A stretch of 22,249 nucleotides of DNA from Actinomycetota bacterium (GTDB lineage: Bacteria; Actinomycetota; Actinomycetes; Nanopelagicales; Nanopelagicaceae). Numbering within the stretch: position 1 is the stretch's first letter; each line of letters starts with the position of its first letter. The DNA is taken from assembly GCA_009706135.1 (NCBI GenBank), contig WLRX01000003.1, forward strand, positions 1 through 22,249, read 5' to 3'. The position numbers were made by a program, and so were the translations under genes. Under the pieces are notes generated by a model. That model had not been told where the DNA came from. It ran no database searches and worked only from the letters and a program-made list of their open reading frames with translations. Of this stretch, positions 1 to 10,106 are shown one piece after another.

Positions 1-182
1 AGACGATCTCCATCTACAAGTGTTTGAATAGAGCGAATATCTGTAAATGGCGGGATGATCGCAACATCGACTTCGTCATAATCTTTATCTGTCAGGCTGT
101 AAACAAGTTTTTGCGCAACGGCGATGGCTTCAAGGTGATTGAGATTCATCTTCCAATTACCAGCCATTAAAGGTTTACGCAT
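1..182 (-). CDS. tpiA: Triose-phosphate isomerase, N-terminal part (cut by window edge)
   Basis: Interconverts dihydroxyacetone phosphate and glyceraldehyde 3-phosphate in cytosolic glycolysis. Only the first 60 or so codons lie in the window; the gene continues past base 1. I translated it by hand from the ATG at 182-180. The product begins [13 protein letters not shown], the classic TIM N-terminus, with Asn9 and the catalytic Lys11 of the GNWKMN motif, followed by an IIPPFTDI segment matching beta-strand 2 of the barrel. It lies 31 bases after the pgk stop. A purine-rich AAAGTAGG about 9 bases before the ATG can serve as ribosome-binding site. It is the third gene of the gap-pgk-tpiA operon. 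The family call is firm; only completeness is unknown. Confidence 0.96.
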   Translation of the reverse strand, partial: MRKPLMAGNWKMNLNHLEAIAVAQKLVYSLTDKDYDEVDVAIIPPFTDIRSIQTLVDGDR

Positions 183-213
183 TTAGTGCAGCCTACTTTC
201 ATCAGTTAATAAT

Positions 214-1361
214 TCAGAGTCCTAGGGCCTGTAAGCCGGGTAGAACCTTTCCTTCAAGATATTCAAGCGATGCTCCGCCACCGGTTGAAATATAACCGAA
301 GTCAGAATCCTTGAATCCTAATGCACGCACCGCAGCGGCTGAATCTCCCCCGCCAACTACGGAAATGCCATCAACTTCGGTCAACGCTTGAGCAACTACT
401 TTTGTGCCATGTGCAAAATTCGCAAATTCAAAGACTCCCATAGGTCCATTCCAAAATACCGTTTTGCACTTCCTAATCGCATCGGCAAAAGTTGTGGCCG
501 ACTCTGGTCCGATATCTAACCCAATTTGATCCGAAGGCATGTGACCTGCCGGAACAACTGTTGGCTTCGCTGCTTGATTAAATTCTGGAGCCACGACAAT
601 ATCCGTAGGCAAAACAAGAGTGACGCCTTTGCTGGCGGCGGTATCGATAATTTCTTTAACGGTTGGAATTAGATCCGTTTCAACAAGGGAGTTACCTATT
701 TCCTTTCCACTTGCTGCAAGGAATGTAAAAACCATTCCTCCGCCGATGGCCATGACATCTACTTTGGAGAGCAGGTTTGAAATGACGCCAATCTTGTCCG
801 AAACTTTGGCTCCACCTAGAACGACTCCATAAGGTCTTTCTGGAGATTGTGTTAATTTCTTTAATACTTCTACTTCTGCTTGAATCAAAAAACCAGGCGC
901 ATTAGGCAATAGAGACGGTAGGTCGTAAACAGATGCATGTTTGCGATGTACTGCTCCAAAGCCATCTCCAACATATAGATCTGCAAGAGCAGCTATTTCT
1001 TTGGCGTATGCAGCGCGTTCTGCGTCATCTTTGCTTGTTTCAGCGGCAGTGAATCGTAGGTTTTCCAAAAGCGTAATAGCCGCGCCATTATTTGAAATGA
1101 AATCAACTGATTGACCAAGTAATTCTTCTAATCTTTTGGCAATAGGTGCTAACGATAATTCAGGCTTGCTCTCACCTTTAGGGCGACCTAAGTGAGCACC
1201 AATAACAATTGAAGCTCCACGCTCTAAAAGATTCTTAATTGTTGGTAGCGATGCGCGTATTCGTCCATCATCTGTGATTGCGCCGTTGCTTAAAGGAACG
1301 TTTAAATCACATCGGAGGAAAACGCGCTTACCTGCTACATCAAGTGAAGCAAGTGAACTCA

Positions 1362-1362
<1 letters not shown>
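214..1362 (-). CDS. pgk: Phosphoglycerate kinase
   Basis: Transfers the acyl phosphate of 1,3-bisphosphoglycerate to ADP, giving ATP and 3-phosphoglycerate (cytosolic glycolysis). At 382 aa it is at the short end for a family usually of 390-415 aa. Visible landmarks are the substrate-binding RCDLNVP near residues 17-23 (Arg17, Asp19, Asn21), [11 protein letters not shown] near 31-41, HLGRPKG at 57-63, the [13 protein letters not shown] hinge region, WNGPMGVFE in the nucleotide-binding half, and the C-terminal GGGDSAAA and [14 protein letters not shown] glycine-rich loops. The ATG overlaps the stop of gap by one base (TAATG), so translation is probably coupled. No truncation or oddity is visible. 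Confidence 0.98.
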
Positions 1363-2360
<998 letters not shown>

Positions 2361-2496
2361 CTATGTTCCTCGCTTGTTAGGGGGCCCAATTAATACGGCC
2401 TTGAAAAATGACCCTCGTGCACCACAACGCTGGGGTATAGCCCAACTCTATCAGCAGAGCGTTATTACTTAAAAGTAGAGATTACTGAGCGCCTTT
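2361..2496 (-). promoter_or_regulatory. Leader/promoter region of gap-pgk-tpiA (core elements uncertain)
   Basis: This is the largest non-coding stretch in the window, lying between the whiA stop and the gap start on the minus strand. It must hold the 5' signals of the glycolytic operon unless that operon is only read through from whiA. The gap ribosome-binding site (GAGGAA) is clear near 2366-2371. A TANNNT element, TAGAGT (complement of 2445-2450), could be a -10 box with a leader of about 80 bases, but I see no convincing -35. No U-tract terminator for whiA is visible. Small inverted repeats occur (CTCT...AGAG, TGGG...CCCA) but are weak. Confidence 0.4.
2430..2461 (+). other. tRNA 5'-half-like sequence, no 3' half
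   Basis: On the plus strand, antisense to the gap leader, the run TGGGGTATAGCCCAAC starting at 2431, followed at 2453-2461 by AGCAGAGCG, resembles the acceptor and D-arm half of bacterial tRNA-Trp (typically AGGGGTATAGCTCAATTGGCAGAGCG), with a few extra bases in the D-loop. Downstream there is no paired anticodon arm, no GGTTCGA T-loop and no TACCCCA acceptor partner, so this is not a functional tRNA. It could be a decayed tRNA fragment or chance similarity. The resemblance is from memory of tRNA sequences, not a search. Confidence 0.25.
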
Positions 2497-3474
2497 TTAG
2501 TTCAATAAATCTGGTGATAATCCTGCTTCAGTATCAGGAATCCCTAATTCGCCCGCTCGTTTATCTGCCATAGCAAGTAAACGACGAATTCTTCCAGCGA
2601 TTGCATCCTTAGTCATCGGTGGAACTGCGAGAGAACCTAATTCTTCTAAACTCGCTTGGCCATGACTAATGCGTAACTCCCCTGCTTCCTTTAAATGATC
2701 CGGAATTGTTGGTCCAAGTATTTCCATTGCACGAGATACACGAGCAGATGCTGCAACCGCAGCACGCGCTGAACGACGTAAATTTGCATCATCAAAATTT
2801 GCTAAACGATTTGCTGTAGCTCGAACTTCACGACGCATTCTTCGTTCTTCCCATGCAAGAACACTCTCGTGGGCACCTAGACGAGTAAGTAAAACTCCAA
2901 TGGCATCACCATCTCGAATAACTACTCGATCTACTCCACGCACTTCACGTGCTTTGGCTACTATCCCAAGTCGGCGTGCAGCGCCAACTAATGCCAGTGC
3001 TGCTTCTGGACCTGGGCACGTAATTTCAAGCGAAGAAGATCTACCCGGCTCAGTTAAAGAACCATGGGCGATGAAAGCACCACGCCACGCTGCTTCTGAA
3101 TCACAAATTGCAGCAGAAACAACTTGTGGTGGAAGCCCGCGAACAGGTCTTGAATTTGCATCAACTAATCCAGTTTGGCGAGCGAGTGCATCGCCTTCGT
3201 TAATTACACGAACAACATAGCGAGAGCCTTTACGTAATCCACTTGAAGACAAAACTGCTAAATCGCTTTCGTGCCCATAAATATCAGATATATCTTTGCG
3301 CAAGCGACGGGCACTTTGAGCCGTGTCTAACTCAACTTCAATAACAATCTTGCCTGCTGCAATATGTAATCCCCCAGCAAATCGGAGAAGGGATGAAACT
3401 TCGGCTTTACGACAGCATGGCTTTGTTATCGCCAAGCGACTGAGTTCATCTTTTACTGCTGCTGTCATTGCCAT
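2497..3474 (-). CDS. whiA: DNA-binding regulator WhiA
   Basis: WhiA combines an N-terminal domain related to LAGLIDADG homing endonucleases, no longer a nuclease, with a C-terminal helix-turn-helix. In Streptomyces it drives sporulation septation together with WhiB; in Bacillus it influences cell division. Here the product is 325 aa. I chose the ATG at 3474 because [14 protein letters not shown] matches the known WhiA N-terminus; an upstream TTG at 3486 would add four residues and overlap yvc[19 protein letters not shown] near residues 20-37 and the C-terminal SLEELG...[16 protein letters not shown] helix-turn-helix region are diagnostic. It follows the yvcK stop by 4 bases and ends the long run starting at rpsA. 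The role in a presumably non-sporulating organism is unknown; division or growth control is inference. Confidence 0.95.
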   Translation of the reverse strand: MAMTAAVKDELSRLAITKPCCRKAEVSSLLRFAGGLHIAAGKIVIEVELDTAQSARRLRKDISDIYGHESDLAVLSSSGLRKGSRYVVRVINEGDALARQTGLVDANSRPVRGLPPQVVSAAICDSEAAWRGAFIAHGSLTEPGRSSSLEITCPGPEAALALVGAARRLGIVAKAREVRGVDRVVIRDGDAIGVLLTRLGAHESVLAWEERRMRREVRATANRLANFDDANLRRSARAAVAASARVSRAMEILGPTIPDHLKEAGELRISHGQASLEELGSLAVPPMTKDAIAGRIRRLLAMADKRAGELGIPDTEAGLSPDLLN

Positions 3475-3478
3475 GGGC

Positions 3479-4438
3479 TCATCCAACCAAAGATTTGTCC
3501 ATGATGTGGCTCAAAACAGATATTAATTTTTTCACATCGTGATTCAGACTTCCTGGAGATTTACGTAAATCAGCAACGTGTAAAGCGCCCCCAAAACTCT
3601 CAACAAGACGTTGAAGCCTTTGTCCATCATCTAATTCAGCCTGATCAATTAATACATAATCAATTTTCATATCAGGTGCGTATGTATGCAGCATTTCAAG
3701 ATGTTCTACAGGGGTATTTCCCGCAAATTCATCGGCTTGCGCACCCGAATGCGAGTCCAAATTGAGAATGATTATTTTCTTAGCGCTACTTCGAACGAGG
3801 GCTTCACGTTGTTGCGTTACTAAAAAATGTGGGAGGACGCTTGAAAACCAAGACCCTGGACCAACTGTGATCCAATCAGCCTGTTCAATCGCTGTGAGTG
3901 CAACTGGAAGGGCTGTTGGATTTTCAGGAACTAATTGCAGTGATTTCAATTTGCCTTGTGCAGTAGCAACTTGAACTTGACCCCGTACCTTTTGAAGTAC
4001 TCCCGTATTTTCAAATATTGCCTCGATATCTAATGGAACCGCTGCCATTGGCAGTACTCGTCCGACAACTTTTAACAATGCAGCAACACGGTCCAAACCA
4101 ATAACGGGGTCAACATCTCGATCCCACAGCGCTGCTAGCAAAAGATTTCCAACGGCATGTCCATTGAGAGCGCCATCGCTTGTGAAGCGATATTGCAAAA
4201 TATCTGCCCAGCTTTTGCCCCATTCATCATCTGCACATAACGCAGCTAAGGCCATACGTAAATCTCCTGGAGGAAAGATAGGAAATTCTTCACGCAAGCG
4301 TCCGCTGGAACCACCATTATCGGCGACTGTAACAATTGCGGTTATCTCTGTTGTTAATTTACGAACCGCTGCAAGTGTTGCCGCAAGGCCGTGTCCCCCA
4401 CCCAAACACACTATGCGTGGATTAACCTGCGATCTCAT
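3479..4438 (-). CDS. yvcK: YvcK/CofD-like family protein (gluconeogenesis/cell-envelope factor)
   Basis: YvcK proteins have a CofD-like fold, bind UDP-sugars such as UDP-GlcNAc, and are needed in Bacillus, Listeria and Mycobacterium (CuvA) for normal peptidoglycan synthesis and growth on gluconeogenic carbon. No transferase activity is established. The 319 aa product shows the N-terminal [13 protein letters not shown] nucleotide-binding loop (residues 11-22), [15 protein letters not shown] (38-52), [12 protein letters not shown] (56-67), and an [11 protein letters not shown] segment, all hallmarks of the family. Its ATG overlaps the rapZ stop by four bases (ATGA), implying translational coupling. 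The rapZ-yvcK-whiA order is strongly conserved in Gram-positive bacteria. The family is certain; the exact biochemical role is not. Confidence 0.95.
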   Translation of the reverse strand: MRSQVNPRIVCLGGGHGLAATLAAVRKLTTEITAIVTVADNGGSSGRLREEFPIFPPGDLRMALAALCADDEWGKSWADILQYRFTSDGALNGHAVGNLLLAALWDRDVDPVIGLDRVAALLKVVGRVLPMAAVPLDIEAIFENTGVLQKVRGQVQVATAQGKLKSLQLVPENPTALPVALTAIEQADWITVGPGSWFSSVLPHFLVTQQREALVRSSAKKIIILNLDSHSGAQADEFAGNTPVEHLEMLHTYAPDMKIDYVLIDQAELDDGQRLQRLVESFGGALHVADLRKSPGSLNHDVKKLISVLSHIMDKSLVG

Positions 4439-5301
4439 TCACGCCCTACGTCGCGATGCGAAGCATGCGCACTAATTGTTAGTCCTGCGCCCTCTCCATC
4501 TAGTTTGTCAGCGATTTCACGTGCTACTGAAACGCTTCTGTGTTTTCCGCCGGTGCAACCAATGGCAACTGTGAGATATTTCTTACCTTCACGTAAATAT
4601 CCTGGCAACATCTGTTGAATGAGGGATACATATGTATCTACGAATTCACCAACACCTGGGTTTGATAAAACTGTTGACTTAACCTTTTCATCCAAACCAG
4701 AGAGTGGTCTTAGTTCGGGAATCCAATGCGGATTCGGTATGAAACGGCAATCCAAAACAAGATCAGCATCAACTGGAATACCGTACTTATAACCGAAAGA
4801 GAGAACATTTACTCTAACCGATTGACTTTGGCCTTGAGAGAATATCTCGGCTGTGCGCTTTTCCAATTGATGCACATTTAAATTAGATGTATCTATTACA
4901 ACATCAGCCTGAGCCAGAAGTTCTTGAAGTTTTTCGCGCTCTGCCGAAATTCCATCGACTATTCGACCCGAACCCTGCAGAGGATGAGGTCTGCGAGTTG
5001 ATTCAAACCTTTGTACCAGTGCTTGATCCGATGCATCAAGGAAAGCAACTCGAAAATTAGTTCCGTATTCTTTCATGTGCGCTAATGAAGAGGCTAATTC
5101 ATCAAAGAACTTGCCACCGCGTACATCTACAACAACGGCTAATGCATTTATTTCAGATTTCAGCCCTTGGCTTATCAAATCGGATAACAAAGTTGGCGGT
5201 AAATTATCAACAACATACCAACCTAGATCTTCTAGCGCATGAGCCACGGTGGAACGACCCGCGCCAGACATCCCAGTCAGAATCAAAACTTCTTTACTCA
5301 T
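4435..5301 (-). CDS. rapZ: RNase adapter / nucleotide-binding protein RapZ (YvcJ)
   Basis: P-loop protein of the RapZ/YvcJ family. In E. coli RapZ delivers the small RNA GlmZ to RNase E and senses glucosamine 6-phosphate; in Gram-positives the homologue binds and hydrolyses nucleotides and its target is less clear. Length is 288 aa as expected. The Walker A loop is GMSGAGRST (residues 10-18), with Arg where most P-loops have Lys; I recall the same Arg in actinobacterial homologues. The VVDNLPP motif (30-36), DTSNL (137-141) and the C-terminal CTGGKHRSV (249-257), part of the RNA-binding/sugar-sensing domain, are intact. It lies 21 bases after uvrC and overlaps yvcK by four. An sRNA partner in this organism is not shown. 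Confidence 0.94.
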   Translation of the reverse strand: MSKEVLILTGMSGAGRSTVAHALEDLGWYVVDNLPPTLLSDLISQGLKSEINALAVVVDVRGGKFFDELASSLAHMKEYGTNFRVAFLDASDQALVQRFESTRRPHPLQGSGRIVDGISAEREKLQELLAQADVVIDTSNLNVHQLEKRTAEIFSQGQSQSVRVNVLSFGYKYGIPVDADLVLDCRFIPNPHWIPELRPLSGLDEKVKSTVLSNPGVGEFVDTYVSLIQQMLPGYLREGKKYLTVAIGCTGGKHRSVSVAREIADKLDGEGAGLTISAHASHRDVGRE

Positions 5302-5322
5302 GTTCGTATCTTTGCCTACCTG

Positions 5323-7239
5323 TCAAGCATCTTCAATAACACCTGTGGCCATATCAATTTTCATGGAACTCGTGCTCGCTAGGAATTCAAAAACTATCGC
5401 TGCGACCTTTTCTCCAATTCCAGGAGTCATGGCTATATCTTCTTGCGTTGCTTTCTTTAAAGCTGCAACTGAACCAAAGCGCTCTAGCAATGCATTTCTA
5501 CGACTGGGTCCTAATTGTTCAATCTCATCAAGAATTGATTCCAGCATAACTTTCGAGCGCCTAGATCTATGAAATGAGATAGCAAATCGATGGGCTTCAT
5601 CACGAATGCGTTGCAATAAGTAGAGTCCTTCACTAGTGCGTGGCAAAATAATCGGATCACTCTGTTCTGGGACCCAAACTTCTTCTAAACGTTTTGCTAA
5701 ACCACATAAGGCTATATCTGCAATTCCTAATTCATTCATGGCTCTTTGAGCTGCGCTCACTTGTGGCGCGCCTCCATCAACCACAATTAATTGAGGCGGA
5801 TATGCAAACTTACTTAACTTTCCTCCAGCCTCAATTATTTCGGCACTATCAACGGTTCGATCGTTGAGCAATCTTTTTAATCTTCGAGTGATTACCTGAT
5901 GCATCGCGCGGGTATCGTCAAATCCATCTTTAGTATCGATGATGAATCTGCGATATTCACTCTTCTTTGCCACTCCATCTTCGAAAACAACCATGGAGGC
6001 AACCACCGAAGTGCCAGATATGTTTGAAATGTCAAAACACTCAATGCGCAGTGGTGTCTTTGCCAATCCCAACTCTTCTTCAATCTCCAAGAGTGCCTTA
6101 CCTGATACTGCGGCATCACTTGCTCTCTTACTCATGAACTGAACTAGTGCATAATGGGCGTTTCGTTTGACGGTTTCAAGCAATTCAACTTTGTCGCCCC
6201 GTTGTGGAACTTTTAAAGTCACTTTACTGTGGGCAAGAGATGTCAGCCACTGCTCCAATGATTCAATATCTGTCGGCTGTGAATTCAAATAAATTGATTC
6301 GGGTATTTCAGTTGTTTCTGTGCCGTAGATAGAAAACAAGAGTGAAGCCCACTGATCATCTCCTTCTAAAGCATGTTCTTGATTAACGATCCAAGACCGA
6401 GATCCCTTTATGGACCCGCGTCGCAACATGAAAATCGAACCTGCCGCATGTAGACCTTCTTCGTGAATTGCGATGAAATCTCCATCTAACTCATCAGATA
6501 AGTTACCTTGTGTCGAACGTTGAGCTTTTTCAAAAGATTCAATTTGATCTCTAATCCGAGCCGCACGTTCGAATTCTTCGCGTTCTGATGCTGACTCCAT
6601 CTCTGATTGCAATGCAGGTAAAAGATCTTGCATTCCAGCTTCCATAAATGCATCTAGTTTGTAGACGATTTCTTTGTGTTCTGCAGGTGTCACCCAACCA
6701 ACACAAGGAGCAGCACATTTGCCAATATCGCCCAATAAGCATTGGCGCTTACTCTTCTGTGCGCGTGCAAAATTGCCGGCGCTACACGACCTCACAGGGA
6801 AAACTTTTAGCAAGATATCGAATGTATTACGCAGAGCCCATGCATTTGTATAGGGCCCAAAGTACTTAAGCCCTGGACTTTTTTCTTTTCTAGTTACAAA
6901 TATTCTAGGGAACTCATCTTGCGTAGAAATCGCTAAATAGGGATATGACTTATCATCTTTGAATTGGACGTTATAAGTAGGGTGATACTGCTTGATCCAG
7001 GAAAATTCCAAAGCCAAAGCTTCTAGCTCTGTATTAACTACTGTCCAATCCACACGTACGGCTTCATGCACCATCCGATTGGTCTTGTGGGCCAGATTGG
7101 ATTGAAAGTATGAGCTCAATCGATTCTTAAGATTTTTCGCTTTACCAACGTAAATAATCTTTTCACTCTGATTATAAAAACGATATACACCAGGCTCTTC
7201 TGGAATATCAGTCGGACGATAACTGGCTGGATCGGCCAT
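5323..7239 (-). CDS. uvrC: UvrABC system protein C, excision nuclease subunit
   Basis: Makes both incisions, 3' then 5' of a lesion, in nucleotide excision repair after UvrA hands the site to UvrB. 638 aa, normal. Domains in order: GIY-YIG endonuclease (PGVYRFY at 16-22, IIYVGKAKNLKNRL at 28-41, with Tyr19, Tyr30 and Arg40 in the expected places); a four-cysteine cluster (Cys152, 167, 175, 179); a UVR motif EEFERAARIRDQI near 220-232 for UvrB contact; an RNase H-like nuclease half with FDISNISGT and VVDGGAPQVSAA; and C-terminal helix-hairpin-helix (GPSRRNALLERFGS, MTPGIGEKVA). The start lies two bases after the uvrA stop. All three Uvr genes stand together here. Confidence 0.98.
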   Translation of the reverse strand: MADPASYRPTDIPEEPGVYRFYNQSEKIIYVGKAKNLKNRLSSYFQSNLAHKTNRMVHEAVRVDWTVVNTELEALALEFSWIKQYHPTYNVQFKDDKSYPYLAISTQDEFPRIFVTRKEKSPGLKYFGPYTNAWALRNTFDILLKVFPVRSCSAGNFARAQKSKRQCLLGDIGKCAAPCVGWVTPAEHKEIVYKLDAFMEAGMQDLLPALQSEMESASEREEFERAARIRDQIESFEKAQRSTQGNLSDELDGDFIAIHEEGLHAAGSIFMLRRGSIKGSRSWIVNQEHALEGDDQWASLLFSIYGTETTEIPESIYLNSQPTDIESLEQWLTSLAHSKVTLKVPQRGDKVELLETVKRNAHYALVQFMSKRASDAAVSGKALLEIEEELGLAKTPLRIECFDISNISGTSVVASMVVFEDGVAKKSEYRRFIIDTKDGFDDTRAMHQVITRRLKRLLNDRTVDSAEIIEAGGKLSKFAYPPQLIVVDGGAPQVSAAQRAMNELGIADIALCGLAKRLEEVWVPEQSDPIILPRTSEGLYLLQRIRDEAHRFAISFHRSRRSKVMLESILDEIEQLGPSRRNALLERFGSVAALKKATQEDIAMTPGIGEKVAAIVFEFLASTSSMKIDMATGVIEDA

Positions 7240-7241
7240 AA

Positions 7242-10106
7242 CTACTTCTTCTTCGCAGGTGCTTTGCGGTTTGTCTTTAAAATCTCAGAAAGATAATGGC
7301 CTGTATAGCTGGCAGCGATCTTTGAAACTTGCTCAGGAGTTCCCTCTGCAACAACTGTTCCGCCTCGGAATCCACCTTCAGGGCCCATATCAATAACCCA
7401 GTCAGATGACTTTATAACATCTAAATTGTGTTCAATAACTACAACTGTGTTTCCTGATTCCACTAGGCGATTTAGGACACCTAGTAACTTATTAACATCT
7501 TCGAAATGAAGCCCGGTTGTCGGTTCATCTAAGACGTAAATAGTACGTCCGGTTGATCTCCGTTGCAGCTCTGTCGCTAGTTTCACGCGCTGAGCTTCTC
7601 CGCCAGAAAGTGTTGGTGCTGATTGACCCAATCGAACGTAGCCCAAACCAACATCGCATAGGGTTTTTAGAAAACGAGAAATGGTGGGAACTGATTCAAA
7701 GAAAGTATGGGCCTGCTCAATCGGCATATTGAGAACATCAGCAATAGTTTTGCCTTTATAGTGAACTTCTAACGTTTCGCGGTTATAACGTGCTCCATGA
7801 CATACTTCACACGGAACATACACATCTGGCAAGAAGTTCATTTCAATGGTGATAGTTCCATCACCTGAACAATTCTCGCACCGACCACCTTTAACGTTAA
7901 ATGAAAAGCGTCCTTGTTGGTAGCCACGCACTTTAGCTTCTGTAGTTTCTGCGAAAAGTGCGCGAACTTTATCAAATACACCCGTATAGGTTGCTGGATT
8001 AGATCGCGGTGTACGACCAATTGGTGATTGATCAACGTGCACAACCTTATCCAACAAATCTACGCCTGTTACAGTGCGATGGCGACCTGGAACTATTCGG
8101 GCTCCATTTAGTTTATTGGCTAATACGCTATACAAAATATCGTTCACTAGCGTTGATTTTCCAGAACCACTCACACCCGTAACGGATACAAAAACTCCTA
8201 GTGGAATATCAACATCAATATCCTTCAAGTTATTCTCTTTGGCACCTTTTACTACCAACTTACGTTTGGCATCAAGTGCTCTACGTTTGCCAGGTATTTC
8301 TATCGATTTACGCCCACTTAAATACGCACCTGTGATGGATTCTTTTGAATCAATGAGTGATTGATAATCTCCGGATACAACAACTTTTCCACCATGTTCT
8401 CCCGCACCAGGACCTATATCTACAATCCAATCTGCTGCGCGGATCGTCTCTTCATCGTGTTCAACAACGATTAATGTATTACCTAAATCTCGTAAACGAG
8501 TAAGGGTGTCAATTAAGCGACGGTTATCTCTTTGATGTAAACCAATACTTGGTTCATCCAATACATAAAGCACACCAACTAAACCAGAGCCTATTTGAGT
8601 CGCTAATCGAATTCTTTGGGCTTCACCACCTGAAAGTGTGGCGGCCGGACGCGCCAACGAAAGATAATCCAAACCAACATCTAATAAGAATCCCAGACGT
8701 GCATTAACTTCCTTCATCACTCGTTCAGCGATTTGTGCTTCACGAGCGTTGAGTGAAATCTTTTTTAAGAACTCTGCACAATCTGCAATAGAGAGTTCAC
8801 AAATTTGAGCAATCGATAAATCCCCCACTGTTACTGCGAGTACTTCTGGTTTTAGTCGAGCACCTTTACATACCGAACAAGGAATCTGGCGCATGTACGC
8901 TTCATATTTTTCACGGCTGTAATCACTATCGGTTTCTCCATGGCGTCTGTGAATAAATGGGACCACACCTTCAAAACCACTTGTGTGGTTGCGAACTCGA
9001 CCATAGCGATTTTTGTACTTAACATGTACTTCGTATTCATAACCGTTAATAATCGCCATTCGAGCTTTTTCAGGTAAACGCTTCCATGGCGTATTAAGAG
9101 AAAACTTCACATCTTCAGATAGCGCTTCGAGTAATCGCAAAAAGTATTCCGAAGATTGACCACCCGACCAAGGTGCGATCGCTCCTTCATAAATGGAGAT
9201 TGAATCATCAGGAATGATCAGTTCTTCATCAACTTCTAGTTTTGTCCCAATACCCGTGCACTCTGGGCATGCTCCAAATGGTGAGTTGAAAGAAAATGAT
9301 CGTGGCTCTAACTCTTCGAAAGATAAATTACATTCATGACAGGCTAGGTGTTCACTAAAAGTACGCTCTTTATCCGCACCCTTTACGTCGACGAAATCCA
9401 ACAAAACAATGCCCGATGCCAATCGCAGCGCTGTTTCTATCGAGTCCGTTAAACGAGACTTCGACTCTGCTTTAGCGCTCAAGCGATCGACGACGACTTC
9501 GATTGTATGTTTTTCTTGCTTCTTCAATTTTGGTGCGTCACTTAAAGCAACTATCTGACCATCAATGCGCGCGCGGGCATAGCCTGAAGCAATTAGCTCA
9601 GCAAATAAATCTACAAACTCACCTTTACGTGCCCGAACAACTGGTGCCAAAATTTGAAATTTAGTTGTTGGAGGCATTGTGAGAATTTGGTCAACAATTT
9701 GTTGTGGACTCTGCCGCGTGACCGCTTTGCCACAACTAGGACAGTGCGGACGACCAGCGCGAGCAAAGAGAAGGCGTAAGTAATCATAAACTTCCGTAAT
9801 AGTTCCAACTGTTGAACGAGGATTACGGTTGGTTGATTTTTGATCAATTGAGACTGCAGGTGATAAACCTTCGATGAAATCAACATCAGGCTTGTCCATT
9901 TGTCCTAAGAATTGACGAGCGTAGGCAGATAAAGACTCAACGTATCTGCGTTGACCTTCAGCAAAGATTGTGTCGAAAGCTAGGCTCGATTTTCCTGAAC
10001 CAGATAGACCAGTAAAGACGATCAATGACTCGCGTGGCAGTTCGATAGAAACATCTTTGAGATTATGTTCGCGAGCACCGCGCACGATTAATTTATCGAT
10101 ACTCAT
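7242..10106 (-). CDS. uvrA: UvrABC system protein A, damage-recognition ATPase
   Basis: Dimeric ABC-type ATPase that finds DNA distortions and loads UvrB. 954 aa, normal. Two ABC cassettes are visible: Walker [10 protein letters not shown] at 33-41 and GVSGSGKST in the second half, each with its LSGGEAQR signature ([12 protein letters not shown] and [12 protein letters not shown]) and Walker [11 protein letters not shown] / [10 protein letters not shown]. Zinc-binding CxxC pairs are present in both insertion domains (CHEC...CPEC in the first half, CENC...CEVC in the second), along with CPSC and CSVC pairs. The [19 protein letters not shown] segment is highly conserved. The ATG overlaps the uvrB stop by one base (TAATG) and has GCGGGG as ribosome-binding site. 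No SOS operator was recognised. Confidence 0.98.
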   Translation of the reverse strand: MSIDKLIVRGAREHNLKDVSIELPRESLIVFTGLSGSGKSSLAFDTIFAEGQRRYVESLSAYARQFLGQMDKPDVDFIEGLSPAVSIDQKSTNRNPRSTVGTITEVYDYLRLLFARAGRPHCPSCGKAVTRQSPQQIVDQILTMPPTTKFQILAPVVRARKGEFVDLFAELIASGYARARIDGQIVALSDAPKLKKQEKHTIEVVVDRLSAKAESKSRLTDSIETALRLASGIVLLDFVDVKGADKERTFSEHLACHECNLSFEELEPRSFSFNSPFGACPECTGIGTKLEVDEELIIPDDSISIYEGAIAPWSGGQSSEYFLRLLEALSEDVKFSLNTPWKRLPEKARMAIINGYEYEVHVKYKNRYGRVRNHTSGFEGVVPFIHRRHGETDSDYSREKYEAYMRQIPCSVCKGARLKPEVLAVTVGDLSIAQICELSIADCAEFLKKISLNAREAQIAERVMKEVNARLGFLLDVGLDYLSLARPAATLSGGEAQRIRLATQIGSGLVGVLYVLDEPSIGLHQRDNRRLIDTLTRLRDLGNTLIVVEHDEETIRAADWIVDIGPGAGEHGGKVVVSGDYQSLIDSKESITGAYLSGRKSIEIPGKRRALDAKRKLVVKGAKENNLKDIDVDIPLGVFVSVTGVSGSGKSTLVNDILYSVLANKLNGARIVPGRHRTVTGVDLLDKVVHVDQSPIGRTPRSNPATYTGVFDKVRALFAETTEAKVRGYQQGRFSFNVKGGRCENCSGDGTITIEMNFLPDVYVPCEVCHGARYNRETLEVHYKGKTIADVLNMPIEQAHTFFESVPTISRFLKTLCDVGLGYVRLGQSAPTLSGGEAQRVKLATELQRRSTGRTIYVLDEPTTGLHFEDVNKLLGVLNRLVESGNTVVVIEHNLDVIKSSDWVIDMGPEGGFRGGTVVAEGTPEQVSKIAASYTGHYLSEILKTNRKAPAKKK

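Noticed and set aside
2430..2510. Complete tRNA gene on the plus strand
   Set aside because: Only a 5'-half-like sequence exists; there is no anticodon stem pairing, T-loop or matching 3' acceptor strand.
3475..3486. TTG start four codons upstream for whiA
   Set aside because: [10 protein letters not shown] from the ATG at 3474 matches the known WhiA N-terminus; the extra residues are not conserved.
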